This document shows positions 1 through 8,957 of a stretch of DNA of 64,000 nt, one piece after another; position 1 is the first letter of the stretch, and the number at the start of each line of letters is the position of its first letter. The notes beneath the pieces are model-generated. The model did no database searches. It was given only the letters and a program-made list of their open reading frames with translations, and was not told where the DNA came from. Source of the DNA: Aquimarina algicola (GTDB lineage Bacteria > Bacteroidota > Bacteroidia > Flavobacteriales > Flavobacteriaceae). Where the stretch lies: contig NZ_VFWZ01000009.1 in the NCBI RefSeq assembly GCF_006443095.1, positions 254,990-318,989 of the forward strand, given 5' to 3'. The translations under genes were made by a program, and so were the position numbers.

Positions 1-621
1 GAGATAACCATGATTTTCTACAATCACATTGATATTTTTGGTTGCCGCATACTCAGAGAGTTTACTTAACCCATCTGTAGCGACATCTACCCATTTTTCA
101 GGATCGTTTGTACCAAAAAGATTGACTCTAATAGAATGGCAACCTAAAAATTGAGCGGCATCTACCCATTTTTTGTGATTTTCTATGGTTTGATTTCTTT
201 CTTTTTCGTCTAATACAGCCAAATCTCCTTCGCCATCTACCATAATAATTAGATTTTCTACATTATATTGTTTACTCTTTGCCAATAGTGTGTCTAAGAG
301 TTGCTGTAATGCTTTTTCAGGATCATTTTGTTTTTTAAGATCATCTGTGTAGAGTTGACTTACATATTCTAATCCAGAAAATCCTAATTCACTAGCTTTT
401 TGAGCAAAATCGACCGGGTGTAATTCTCCTGATTGTATGGCTTTATGTAATGACCATTGTGCAAGAGATAATTTAAAAAATGGTTCTGATTCTGTTTTTA
501 CAGGTTCTTCCTCAACTTTGTTTTCTTCTTGTGATTGCGTGGTATCAGTTTCTTTTGTGTTTTGTTTACAAGAACCTAAAATTAATGCTAGAATAAGCCC
601 TTTTAAAATGATTTGTTTCAT
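1..621 (-). CDS. Sugar phosphate isomerase/epimerase-like lipoprotein (3' part missing)
   Basis: Starts at the ATG complementary to 619-621 and runs off the left edge of the window in frame (207 codons visible). The N-terminus is a lipoprotein signal ending in LILGSC, followed by a Gln/Glu/Lys/Thr-rich linker. The rest resembles the xylose-isomerase-like TIM-barrel family: a LSLAQWSLH strand near the start, an IIMVDGEG segment, and VIVENHGYL at the edge, with the ENH typical of the metal site. It lies 16 bp downstream of the gluconate-dehydrogenase subunit-3 gene on the same strand, so probably the third gene of that operon. Such secreted isomerase-like proteins occur beside GMC oxidoreductases in Bacteroidetes sugar-oxidation loci. 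The substrate is unknown. Confidence 0.8.
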   Translation of the reverse strand, partial: MKQIILKGLILALILGSCKQNTKETDTTQSQEENKVEEEPVKTESEPFFKLSLAQWSLHKAIQSGELHPVDFAQKASELGFSGLEYVSQLYTDDLKKQNDPEKALQQLLDTLLAKSKQYNVENLIIMVDGEGDLAVLDEKERNQTIENHKKWVDAAQFLGCHSIRVNLFGTNDPEKWVDVATDGLSKLSEYAATKNINVIVENHGYL

Positions 622-637
622 GATTGTGGTTATATTG

Positions 638-1273
638 TTATAAAGACCAAGCTTTGCCTTTTGTTAATTTGTCTACAGATTCGCATCCTATTTGTTCTCC
701 GGGAACAGGTAAATATGCTAGTACATTTTCTGCAATTTCTTCACTGGTTTTGAATCCCCAAATAGACATTCCTCTTACAGCATCGAGATAATTAAAAATA
801 ATAGCATCTTCTGGAACCGATTCTAAATCATCTACTGTTTTTACCTCTTGCATGGCTTTTCGATACTCTTTTTGCTCTTCTTTTGATGTTTTGAGATATT
901 TAGCTAGAAGCGCATCATATTCTTCTGTCTTTATTTTATCTACGGGATGCTCTTCGGTTACCCCTAAAGTTTTCATCACGATTTCTGCTCCTTTTTTAAA
1001 TATATTGGCATGTTCTTTTTTTGATACTGTATATGTATAATTGTCTATAAACATAGGAACATTTAGTTTCTTGGCTCCGGGAATATCGGTTTCAGGAATG
1101 ATCAGATCTACTATTTGATCAAGCGCTTTTGCTTCGTCGATAGATAGTAGTTTGGGTTGCCAGGTAAGTTTGATCTCACTAGTACAACTTTGTAAGATAC
1201 CTATGACTGTTGGAGTAACTGCAATATAACCTGCTGTTATTCCTATATTTTTTAAAGCCTCTCTTCTGTTCAT
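638..1273 (-). CDS. Gluconate 2-dehydrogenase subunit 3 family protein
   Basis: 211 residues. The N-terminus carries a twin-arginine-like motif (NRREALK) followed by a hydrophobic stretch ending near LQSC, so the protein is probably exported folded by Tat, possibly with lipidation. The body matches the small gamma subunit (subunit 3) that partners membrane-linked flavin dehydrogenases; LDQIVDLIIPETDIPGAKK near residue 50 is typical of the family. It sits 10 bp downstream of the GMC oxidoreductase gene, which has no signal of its own and is likely carried out with this subunit. Together they probably oxidise a sugar or glycoside in the periplasm. The exact substrate cannot be read from sequence. 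Confidence 0.88.
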   Translation of the reverse strand: MNRREALKNIGITAGYIAVTPTVIGILQSCTSEIKLTWQPKLLSIDEAKALDQIVDLIIPETDIPGAKKLNVPMFIDNYTYTVSKKEHANIFKKGAEIVMKTLGVTEEHPVDKIKTEEYDALLAKYLKTSKEEQKEYRKAMQEVKTVDDLESVPEDAIIFNYLDAVRGMSIWGFKTSEEIAENVLAYLPVPGEQIGCESVDKLTKGKAWSL

Positions 1274-1283
1274 AATTTTAGAA

Positions 1284-2975
1284 TTAAGCGTTATTTTTCA
1301 ATTGATTTGCTGCGTGTTCTGCTGCTCTAGCAGAAAAAGCCATATATGTAAGCGATGGATTGACACAACTGGCAGACGTCATAAAAGAGCCATCTGTAAC
1401 ATAGACATTAGGTACGGAATGTATTTGGTTATGTTTATTAAGTACAGAAGTTTTTGGATCGTTACCCATTCTAGCTGTTCCCATTTCATGAATCCCTAAA
1501 CCGATTCCCCCGATGTCATCCCAAGGTTCAATATCTTTGAATCCAGCTTTTTTAAGCATTTCCATAGCTTGAGAGATCATATCTTTTCGCATTTGTAATT
1601 CATTTTCTTTGAATTCTGCATCAAAAGTTACCGTTGGTAATCCCCATTCGTCGAGTTTATTGTAGTCAAGGGTCATTTTATTCTCGTGATAAGGAAGACA
1701 CTCTCCGAATCCCATTAATCCCATTCTCCATTTACCCGGTTTTAGTATACTTTCTTTAAGTTGAGCTCCATATCCTAATTCTGCAACGGTTTCTCTCCAA
1801 TCTTGTCTACTGGCGCCTCCTTGGTAACCATATCCTCGTTTGAATGTTTTTTGATCGGTATTACCTCCTATATTTCTGAATCTTGGTATATATATTCCGT
1901 TTGGTCTTCTTCCTTTATAGTATTTGTCTTCAAAACCTTCAAAGCTAGCTGTTGCTCCTGCTTTGAAATGATGATCCATAATATTATGCCCTAATTCTCC
2001 TGAATCATTTCCTAGTCCATTTGGAAATCTTTCTGATTTTGATTGAAGAAGGATACTGGTAGTTGCTATTGCAGAGGCACATAAGAAGATTATTTTTGCA
2101 GAAAATTGCATTTTTTCTTTTGTTTCTGAATCTATGACTTTTACTCCTGTTGCTTTTTTGGTCTTATCATCATATATCACTTCATGTACAATAGAATTTG
2201 GTCTAAGTGTCATATTACCTGTTTTTTCTGCGGCAGGTAATGTAGAAGAATTACTACTAAAATATCCTCCAAAAGGGCAACCTCTCATGCATCGGTCTCT
2301 AAACTGACAGTTTGTTCTGCCATCGAAGGTTTTTGTTCCCGTTATATGTGCAGCTCTTCCTATCGTCATTATCCTATCTTCATAATTTTGAGAAATATTT
2401 GATTTTAGGTGTTCTTCTACACAATTCAATTGCATTGGTGGTAAAAATTGCCCATCTGGCAATTGCTCTAAACCTAATTTTTCTCCACTTACTCCGATAA
2501 ATTCTTCAACTTTATCATACCAAGGAGCTATGTCTTTATACCTAACAGGCCAATCTACAGCAATTCCTTCTTTTTTATTAGCTTCAAAATCGATATCACT
2601 AAATCGATAACTTTGCCTACCCCAAACTAATGATCGTCCTCCTACTTGATAGCCTCGAATCCAGTCAAAACGTTTTGTCTCATTATAAGGATGTTTTAAA
2701 TCATTGACAAAAAAGTGTCTATGTTCGCGTGATGTTACATATCCGGTACGATGTTGTTTTTCTTGCTCTGCTATTTGTTCTCTTGTAGGTTGTCCTTTGT
2801 ACTCATCATCCCATGGATCATTATTCATGGTTGTATAATCTTCTATGTGACGTACCATTCTACCGCGTTCTAAAACAAGTATTTTTAATCCTTTCTCGCA
2901 GAGTTCTTTGGCTACCCAGCCACCGCTAATCCCTGTTCCAACAACAATTGCATCATATTGAGGTTCTTCTTGCAT
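1284..2975 (-). CDS. GMC family oxidoreductase (FAD sugar dehydrogenase)
   Basis: 563 residues. The Rossmann dinucleotide-binding motif VVGTGISGG is at residues 11-19, with the acidic ribose-binding ELERG-like segment (VLERG) about 20 residues later. The C-terminal GMC region has HEMGTARMG followed by VYVTDGSFM and NPSLTYMAF, as in gluconate/glucoside dehydrogenase large subunits. A CRFR/CMRGCPFGG cysteine segment near residue 230 is also typical of this subgroup. No signal peptide is visible, consistent with co-export with the Tat-signal-bearing subunit 3 encoded immediately downstream. First gene of a three-gene minus-strand operon. Known relatives oxidise sugars or the C3 hydroxyl of glycosides; that role here is an inference from gene order. 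Confidence 0.9.
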   Translation of the reverse strand: MQEEPQYDAIVVGTGISGGWVAKELCEKGLKILVLERGRMVRHIEDYTTMNNDPWDDEYKGQPTREQIAEQEKQHRTGYVTSREHRHFFVNDLKHPYNETKRFDWIRGYQVGGRSLVWGRQSYRFSDIDFEANKKEGIAVDWPVRYKDIAPWYDKVEEFIGVSGEKLGLEQLPDGQFLPPMQLNCVEEHLKSNISQNYEDRIMTIGRAAHITGTKTFDGRTNCQFRDRCMRGCPFGGYFSSNSSTLPAAEKTGNMTLRPNSIVHEVIYDDKTKKATGVKVIDSETKEKMQFSAKIIFLCASAIATTSILLQSKSERFPNGLGNDSGELGHNIMDHHFKAGATASFEGFEDKYYKGRRPNGIYIPRFRNIGGNTDQKTFKRGYGYQGGASRQDWRETVAELGYGAQLKESILKPGKWRMGLMGFGECLPYHENKMTLDYNKLDEWGLPTVTFDAEFKENELQMRKDMISQAMEMLKKAGFKDIEPWDDIGGIGLGIHEMGTARMGNDPKTSVLNKHNQIHSVPNVYVTDGSFMTSASCVNPSLTYMAFSARAAEHAANQLKNNA

Positions 2976-3497
2976 AATTATGAAATGATTTTTTTGAGTT
3001 ATTTAAAAGTCATTTGTGATCTTATACCTTTATATAAGGCAGAAGATGTAGTATTTTTAATACTTTAGAATATCATTGATACCTTTATACTAGTATAGAG
3101 TAATCATCAATCAATTTATAGACATATTTATCAGAATAATAAATGTAAAAAAACATTTACCAATAACAATAAGGTTAAATTTAAAAATATTATTTGTTTT
3201 TCTGTTAAAAGTTTAAATAATTATTAATCAGCGTTTTTTGTTTAAGTAAAGCTCTTTTTTAGATTTTTGTGATTGTTTTTTGAATTGATTATTTTTTTGA
3301 AAAAAATAAAATAGAAATTGTAAGGAAAAACCATATTAGCATACAAAGATGGAAAACACCTACATCTAGAAGGTTTATCATGATTTGATTTTTGTTATAA
3401 AAGATTAGATGTTATTAATTTTATGATTTTTTAAGATGAAAATTCAGATTAGAAGCATAAAGAACATTAAATTTGTAGGCTTAAATAAAATACGCTA
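2976..3497. other. Intergenic region between divergent genes
   Basis: About 520 bp of very AT-rich DNA between the divergently read GMC oxidoreductase and the COG2426-like membrane protein. It must hold both promoters, but I found no convincing paired -33/-7 elements, no RNA gene and no short ORF with a recognisable product. Confidence 0.4.
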
Positions 3498-3956
3498 GTG
3501 ATTCAAGATATTGTAATAGCCATTTTGTGGAGTATTTCTCCTTTTGGAGAAGCTAAAGTTGGGATTCCTTATGGGATGATTAATGGGGTAAATATTTATT
3601 TGGTATTTGTAGTTTGCTTTTTGGCAAATGTTTTGGTTTTTCCTTTGATGATGTTTTTTCTAGAAAAAGTAAACAGCTACTTATTGCGTTGGCACTATTA
3701 TAAAAAAGCTGCTATATATGTAGCAAGAAGAGCAAAACTAGGTTCAGGAAGTAAAATTCAAAAATATGGTTTTTGGGGACTTCTTTTCTTTGTGATGCTT
3801 CCAATACCGGGTACAGGTGTGTATGCAGGTAGTATTGCGACTTATTTGTTTAAAATAAAAAAGAGTAATGCTTTTTTAGCCAATACAATTGGAATTTTCT
3901 TTTCTTCATTAATTGTTTGGGCAACTACCCTAATTACTATGGAAGGGATTTCCTAA
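3498..3956 (+). CDS. Small multidrug export-type membrane protein (COG2426)
   Basis: 152 residues starting at a GTG. The opening ISPFGEAKVGIPYGM is the family signature (a re-entrant helix with Pro, Glu and Lys), followed by a long hydrophobic segment (residues 28-52), a basic cytoplasmic loop (YYKKAAIYVARRAK), KYGFWGLLFFVMLPIPGTG near residue 95, and a final helix near residues 125-148. This organisation matches the Sm_multidrug_ex / COG2426 family of inner-membrane proteins. The transport role is a historic name; the substrate is not established. It is a single gene, with no close neighbour on the same strand. Confidence 0.8.
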   Translation: MIQDIVIAILWSISPFGEAKVGIPYGMINGVNIYLVFVVCFLANVLVFPLMMFFLEKVNSYLLRWHYYKKAAIYVARRAKLGSGSKIQKYGFWGLLFFVMLPIPGTGVYAGSIATYLFKIKKSNAFLANTIGIFFSSLIVWATTLITMEGIS

Positions 3957-4010
3957 ACGTTTCTATTCGATTGATCGTTATTCGTATTATAAATTTATAG
4001 TAATAACAAT

Positions 4011-4046
4011 AATGCGGAAACCTATTTTAATATAGATCCCCGCATT
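4011..4046. terminator. Possible bidirectional terminator hairpin
   Basis: AATGCGG (4011-4017) pairs with CCGCATT (4040-4046), with a further weak CTAT/ATAG pairing inside. It lies between convergent genes. No strong T run follows on either strand, so termination is uncertain. Confidence 0.35.
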
Positions 4047-4102
4047 TACACAACTTGAAATAAAATTATTTATGATGTGATTACAAGCCGTATTCCAATT
4101 AG

Positions 4103-5728
4103 TTATAATTCACAAGTTGTTTGAAAATCTTTCTCAAAGACACTTAAATTTAAATCACAAATCGACTCAGAAATTGATGCAATTTGATTACTTCTTATTT
4201 GTAATATTCTAAGGTTGCTAAGATTACTAATTTCTATAGGTAAACTAGTCAAGCGGTTACCGGTCAAATCTAAAATAACAAGCTCGGTATTGTTTCCTAT
4301 TGATTTTGGAATACTTGTTATCTGATTTCTTCTAACAACAAGTGTGTTGAGAAGTGTTAGATTTTCGATTTCTTCTGGCACCTCAGTCAATTGATTGCCT
4401 TCTAGGTTTAAGTTTTCTAATTGTGTGATGTTTAATATTTCTTGAGTAATAGAAGTAAATTTATTGAATTTTAGAATTAAAAATTTCAAATTAGGATTGT
4501 TTGCTAATTCGGCCGGAATATTGGTTAATTCATTATTGTTTAGATTTAATGTTCCAATTTTAATCAAGTTACCTAATTCTTTTGGAACACTAGTTAATTT
4601 ATTATTGTTCAACCATAACTTGTTGATATTAATGAGATTGCCTATTTCTGAGGGAATAGACGTTAATCCATTTCCATCAAACAAAAATTCTTCAACATTT
4701 GAAAGATCACCTATCTCTGTAGGTAAACTAGCCAACGAATTATTATTTCTTACAATGAATCTTTTTAAGTTAGAAAGTTTTCCAATTTCAGGAGGGAGGT
4801 TTGTAATTTTTGTTGAATTTACCGCTAATGATTCTAAAGTAGAAAGGTTACCAATTTCTTTTGGTAGATCGCTTAGTTCTAAAAGAAACATTATAGTAAG
4901 TTCTTTGAGATTAGATAGATTACCAATTTCTTTTGGAATACTGGTAATTTTATTTCCTACTATTCTTATTTTCTCTAATTTACTTAGATTGCCGATTTCT
5001 ATGGGGAGCTTCTCTATTGGATTATTATCAAGTTGAAGTTTTTTTAAGTTAACTAGATTTCCAAGTTCATTTGGTAGGTCTATTATTTCATTAGAATTTA
5101 GGTCTAATATTTCAAGGTAATTTAAATTTACAAGAACTTCCGGCGGAATAACTGTGAGATTAGATCTATCGATATTAAGTTCAGTTACTTTACCGTCTTT
5201 AACAACTACATCTTCCCATACAGAAATATCTTCTTCATTAATATCCCATCTCAAACTATTTGCAGGATTAGCATTGTATAATAGAATCAAAGCTTCTCTT
5301 TCTGTAAGTTCTTCAAACAGTTTTACGGTTACAATATATTCTTGGGTACTTCCGTCTTCTGCAGTAACAGTATATGTTATGGGTTCTTTAAAATCAACAG
5401 TTTCTTTATTTTCTGGGCTAATAGTAGCTTTTTCAGATATTGTGATAGATGGTTTGAGTGAGGTAGATGAGCTTGGTGCTACAATAGAAATTCTAATAGT
5501 TTTGCTTTCTGTATCTACAGAAGCTTTGAGATCAGAAGATAGTATTTCATTATCTTCTGATAAAAGTGAAAATGTTTTAATTTCTTTTGCACTGCTTTCT
5601 TCAACTTGAGGTGGTGGTGGTGTGTTATCTGTAGATGGTGGCGTATCATCATCACTACTACAAGCAACAATAAATGTACTAAAGAGGCATAAAACTATGC
5701 TTTGTAAGTTTTTTGTAAGAATTCTCAT
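4103..5728 (-). CDS. Leucine-rich-repeat surface lipoprotein
   Basis: 541 residues. Lipoprotein signal ending VACSSDDD; the acidic residues right after the Cys resemble the Bacteroidetes surface-export signal. Residues about 45-140 form a beta-sandwich-like segment (KEIKTFSLLSEDNEIL to YTVTAEDGSTQEYIVTV) like DUF5018 domains. From about residue 175 to the end there are about 15 leucine-rich repeats of 23 residues with the pattern LP.EIGNLSNL..L.+..N.+T.+P, the Ras-group/plant intracellular type. It ends with a Cys-containing cap (ICDLNL..FEKDFQTTC). LRR domains bind proteins; the ligand here is unknown. It stands alone between two long intergenic gaps. Confidence 0.88.
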   Translation of the reverse strand: MRILTKNLQSIVLCLFSTFIVACSSDDDTPPSTDNTPPPPQVEESSAKEIKTFSLLSEDNEILSSDLKASVDTESKTIRISIVAPSSSTSLKPSITISEKATISPENKETVDFKEPITYTVTAEDGSTQEYIVTVKLFEELTEREALILLYNANPANSLRWDINEEDISVWEDVVVKDGKVTELNIDRSNLTVIPPEVLVNLNYLEILDLNSNEIIDLPNELGNLVNLKKLQLDNNPIEKLPIEIGNLSKLEKIRIVGNKITSIPKEIGNLSNLKELTIMFLLELSDLPKEIGNLSTLESLAVNSTKITNLPPEIGKLSNLKRFIVRNNNSLASLPTEIGDLSNVEEFLFDGNGLTSIPSEIGNLININKLWLNNNKLTSVPKELGNLIKIGTLNLNNNELTNIPAELANNPNLKFLILKFNKFTSITQEILNITQLENLNLEGNQLTEVPEEIENLTLLNTLVVRRNQITSIPKSIGNNTELVILDLTGNRLTSLPIEISNLSNLRILQIRSNQIASISESICDLNLSVFEKDFQTTCEL

Positions 5729-6085
5729 TTTGAAATTTAATTTTATAATTCTATTTTTTTTGAATGTATAATTTCTGATGAGAGAGAGTAGACAATCAGC
5801 GTTTTACAATTTTTCCATGCAAATTTTAAAATTCTTTTTTGTAATTTTAGGAATCACTTTCTGATTAACTGTTTTCAGTTGCTGAAAGTAGTTTCTTACT
5901 TTCTGAAAATACTTAATGAGTAAATTGTAAGATGAAAACCTAATGCTTTTTTAACTGTTAAAACTTATTTTGAGACTGATATTATTATTCAAATACGTAT
6001 ATAGAACTTTGAAAACAGCTAATGAAGTTATAAATTTGACCTTTCAAAATTATATATTATTAAACCCCAAATTAATATTGAACAC
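5729..6085. promoter_or_regulatory. Divergent promoter region with a 15-bp palindrome
   Basis: The 357-bp gap separates the LRR lipoprotein (minus) from a secreted protein (plus). A perfect inverted repeat TTTCAG-TTG-CTGAAA lies at 5873-5887, and related ACTTTCTGA half-sites flank it at about 5866 and 5910. This looks like a regulator-binding site, but no regulator can be named. Confidence 0.35.
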
Positions 6086-6685
6086 ATGAAAAATTTATTA
6101 TTGATAGTAGTTTTTTTATACTCTTTTATATCTGCAAATGCACAAAATGAACAAATTTCTATTCAATCCATTAGTGATAAAGAATTTTCTGTTAATAGTA
6201 TAAATGGAATTCCTTTTACAGTTGTAATTGAGGAAAGCAATAATGATGGTCAATTTCACTTACCAAGTGGGGGAAGTGTTACCTTCAGGCTTTATGATAT
6301 GATCGAAAACAGAAGTACTCTTAGAATTATTTTTGAAGAAGAAATGTATCATTCTTTAGAAGATAAACTAATTAATCAGTATACAACTGAATTAGAATGG
6401 ATAGGCTCTACGCTTAATATTAAGGATAATGATTTGAAAATGTTTCCTACACGTCCTGTTTTTACAGATGCTGCTTTAGAAAAACTAAAATCAAAAGTGT
6501 TTGATTATGTTGATACAGACGAGAAAGAAGATTATTTTAATCAGTGGATCGAAAAAATAAACTACTCTGTTGGTGCCGTACAATATTTTAGTGATATGTA
6601 TGCTGCATCTAATGGCGAAAATAACTCACAACGTCGCGACTTTTTACCAATTAATATTTCTGAAGCACTTCAAAAAAATAGATAA
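6086..6685 (+). CDS. Secreted protein of unknown function
   Basis: 199 residues, not recognised. A clear signal peptide (hydrophobic residues 4-17, cleavage after SANA, mature protein beginning QNEQ). The mature part begins with short beta-strand-like stretches (EFSVNSINGIPFTVVIEES), then a region rich in charged helices (LEKLKSKVFDYVDTDEKEDYF). No cysteines and no catalytic motif are visible. It is monocistronic by spacing: 300 bp separate it from the AraC regulator downstream. It is probably periplasmic; a relation to the AraC regulator is possible only by position. Confidence 0.65.
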   Translation: MKNLLLIVVFLYSFISANAQNEQISIQSISDKEFSVNSINGIPFTVVIEESNNDGQFHLPSGGSVTFRLYDMIENRSTLRIIFEEEMYHSLEDKLINQYTTELEWIGSTLNIKDNDLKMFPTRPVFTDAALEKLKSKVFDYVDTDEKEDYFNQWIEKINYSVGAVQYFSDMYAASNGENNSQRRDFLPINISEALQKNR

Positions 6686-6830
6686 TACTTCTTGATAATA
6701 AGTAACTATTAAAATGTTCATTTCTGGTATATCAAAAATATTAGGAATGCATTTGTATAAGTTTCTTTTTGGATTCGAATATGTATTAGTGGTCTAATAG
6801 CTTCTTTGCTGTATTTTGGAATAAAATACT

Positions 6831-6895
6831 TTTTTGGTATCTCAAAACAGTTTTTTGGTGCTCTAAAACAATTTTTTTGTAACGTTTATGTAAAC
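6831..6895 (+). promoter_or_regulatory. Tandem 20/21-bp direct repeats and GTTTA..TAAAC site upstream of araC-type gene
   Basis: Two abutting copies of a TTTTTGGTDYTCWAAAACAR-type sequence (6831-6850 and 6851-6871) sit about 110-150 bp before the AraC-family gene, followed by an inverted repeat GTTTA-TG-TAAAC at 6884-6895. Direct repeats with a two-helical-turn period are the usual form of AraC-family sites, so this may be an autoregulatory site. The remainder of the 6686-6980 gap shows nothing else. Confidence 0.4.
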
Positions 6896-6980
6896 ATATG
6901 GTCTCGTAAATATTATAAAAATAAATTACTTTTTCACATTATTATGAATAGTAGTAAGTGAGAAAATATAGATGTATTAG

Positions 6981-7955
6981 ATGAAAGAAGTCGCTTATCG
7001 TATAGGACATACCCCGTTTATAGCTCAAACAATAGCAAATACCTTTGGGATCAAAATCAAAAATTCCAGTTATGATATCAAAAATGCATTGGTAGATGGG
7101 AACGTTGAGTTTTACCAGTTTAATGAAGGCCTATCTATACAGATAAGTAAATTTAAACCTGAAGCTCCTATTAAAGTAACACGTATAGGTACAAATAATC
7201 AAGAACTTATCATATTAGATTTTCATATTGTAGGTAATGCTAGTTTGAATATTACAAATAACAATATAGAATCAGAAAACATTAATGGATTGCAGCATGG
7301 AGCTTATTTTGCCTCTTCAGAAATTGAATCATTTGCAGTCTTTCCCGCCGGATTCTACAATGAACAATTACACATTGTCATGGATAAAAAATGGTTGAAA
7401 AGCTTCTTTTCATCTGATATTGAAGAGATTTTACATAAAGTAATTGCCTCAGAGTCGTTTTTTATGTATGAACACCTTACTAGCAAAATTACTGCACTAT
7501 TAATTACGATTTTTGGTTCAGATGTAAATGCAGATTTCAGGCAAAGCTATTTACATGGCAAAACTATTGAATTGTTATCGTTATTTTTTAACCGAATAAA
7601 AAATAGAGAAGAGAATTTAAACTATACAACCTCTAATTATACAGATGTTTCTAATTTATTTGAATTAATGCAGTTTGTAGATGATCATTTAGATAATGAT
7701 CTAAGCGTTCAACGACTTGCCGATAAAATAGGGTACAGCGAAAGTAAACTACAAAAGCTTTGTAAAGCGGTTTATGGAAAAAGTGTTCTAAAAGAGATTA
7801 CACAACGTCGTATGAACAAAGCTTTAGAATTACTTGGTAGTCGAAAATATACAATTACAGAAGTTGGATATAAAATGGGATACCAGAATATGAGTCATTT
7901 TTCAAGCGCGTTTAAGAGAATTCACGGATTTCTTCCTTCAAAATATTTAAAATAA
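6981..7955 (+). CDS. AraC family transcriptional regulator
   Basis: 324 residues. The C-terminal ~100 residues form two helix-turn-helix units of the AraC/XylS type: LSVQRLADKIGYSESKLQK (first HTH) and ITEVGYKMGYQNMSHFSSAFKR with the closing GFLPSKYLK (second HTH, strongly conserved). The N-terminal ~210 residues have no recognised ligand domain and begin with MKEVAYRIGHTPFIAQ. An in-frame stop lies just upstream of the ATG, so the start is secure. The same-strand genes begin 78 bp downstream and may be its targets. The inducer is unknown. Confidence 0.92.
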   Translation: MKEVAYRIGHTPFIAQTIANTFGIKIKNSSYDIKNALVDGNVEFYQFNEGLSIQISKFKPEAPIKVTRIGTNNQELIILDFHIVGNASLNITNNNIESENINGLQHGAYFASSEIESFAVFPAGFYNEQLHIVMDKKWLKSFFSSDIEEILHKVIASESFFMYEHLTSKITALLITIFGSDVNADFRQSYLHGKTIELLSLFFNRIKNREENLNYTTSNYTDVSNLFELMQFVDDHLDNDLSVQRLADKIGYSESKLQKLCKAVYGKSVLKEITQRRMNKALELLGSRKYTITEVGYKMGYQNMSHFSSAFKRIHGFLPSKYLK

Positions 7956-8033
7956 CTGAAACAGAGTATAGATTTACTTAAATGGAGTATCTACATACCT
8001 ATATAATTATAGTTATTTGGGGTTTGATAGTCT

Positions 8034-8888
8034 ATGAAAGTAATTACATTTTTATTTTATTGTTTCGTTTTTCATCTAATAAGTTATGCTCAGGAGCAAT
8101 CCAAAGTAGAAATAGCCTTGTTAGGAACATTTCACTTTAATCAAGTACATAACCTAGATCAACCAAATACAAATTTTTTTGGAGAGGTCCTGCAATCAGA
8201 TCTAGGAAATGTATTAGATAAACTCAAAGCGTATAAACCTGATCGAATTTATATAGAAAGAGAACCACGATTTCAAAAAGCAGTTGATAGTTTATTCTTA
8301 TTATACCAAAATGATAAGGTACAATTAAAAGATATTAGTGGTGGGGCAGGAGAGGTATACCAATTGGCATTTAGGTTAGCCAAAGAATTAAAATTAAGAT
8401 CTCCGCTTTGTGTAAATCATTATGAAAGTACTTCGCAAGAGTTATTGAATTCTGGAAAAAATATAGAAATATATCGTAACGACTTAAAAAGCTTTCAACA
8501 ATTAGGGAGAGGAATAGTGGGTGATTTTATAAAAGGAAAGACTTCTTTACTAAAAACGTTGGAGTTAATGAATACACCTGAGAATATTAGAAAATCGCAT
8601 CGTCTATTTTTTAATACACCGGCTTATGTAAAAGAAGGAAGTTTTGCAAATTATAAAAATATAGATGCTACTTCGATGGATACAAATTATGTAGGAGCTG
8701 AATTTATTTCTTTGTTTTATAAACGAAACCTCAAAATCTATTCTAATATACTTAATGCTCAATTAGATAAAGGTGGAATAAAAATATTGATGATTACGGG
8801 TCAGACTCATGTTGGAGTATTACAAGAGCTTTTACAAAATAACATAAATTTTAAAGTAGTGCCCCTGCACAACTATTTGAAATTATAA
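8034..8888 (+). CDS. DUF5694 (TraB/TIKI-like) secreted protein
   Basis: 284 residues with a signal peptide (cleavage near ISYA-QEQ). The mature protein opens IALLGTFHF and has RIYIEREPR near residue 75, and near the end LMITGQTHVGVLQELL. Two GxxH motifs (GTFH, GQTH) plus an ExxR-type segment are the layout of the TIKI/TraB/GumN metalloprotease-like superfamily, which fits the DUF5694 family. Enzyme activity is an inference from those motifs. It lies 69 bp upstream of the esterase gene on the same strand and may share its transcript. Confidence 0.75.
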   Translation: MKVITFLFYCFVFHLISYAQEQSKVEIALLGTFHFNQVHNLDQPNTNFFGEVLQSDLGNVLDKLKAYKPDRIYIEREPRFQKAVDSLFLLYQNDKVQLKDISGGAGEVYQLAFRLAKELKLRSPLCVNHYESTSQELLNSGKNIEIYRNDLKSFQQLGRGIVGDFIKGKTSLLKTLELMNTPENIRKSHRLFFNTPAYVKEGSFANYKNIDATSMDTNYVGAEFISLFYKRNLKIYSNILNAQLDKGGIKILMITGQTHVGVLQELLQNNINFKVVPLHNYLKL

Positions 8889-8957
8889 TAATAGTGTTTT
8901 AATGAGAAATTACTGTAACATATAACATTTTATATCATCCTTATTAAAATGTAAAAA

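Noticed and set aside
4464..5036. 190-residue frame opposite the LRR gene
   Set aside because: It mirrors the LRR repeats, has no start context, and the sense frame is a clear family member.
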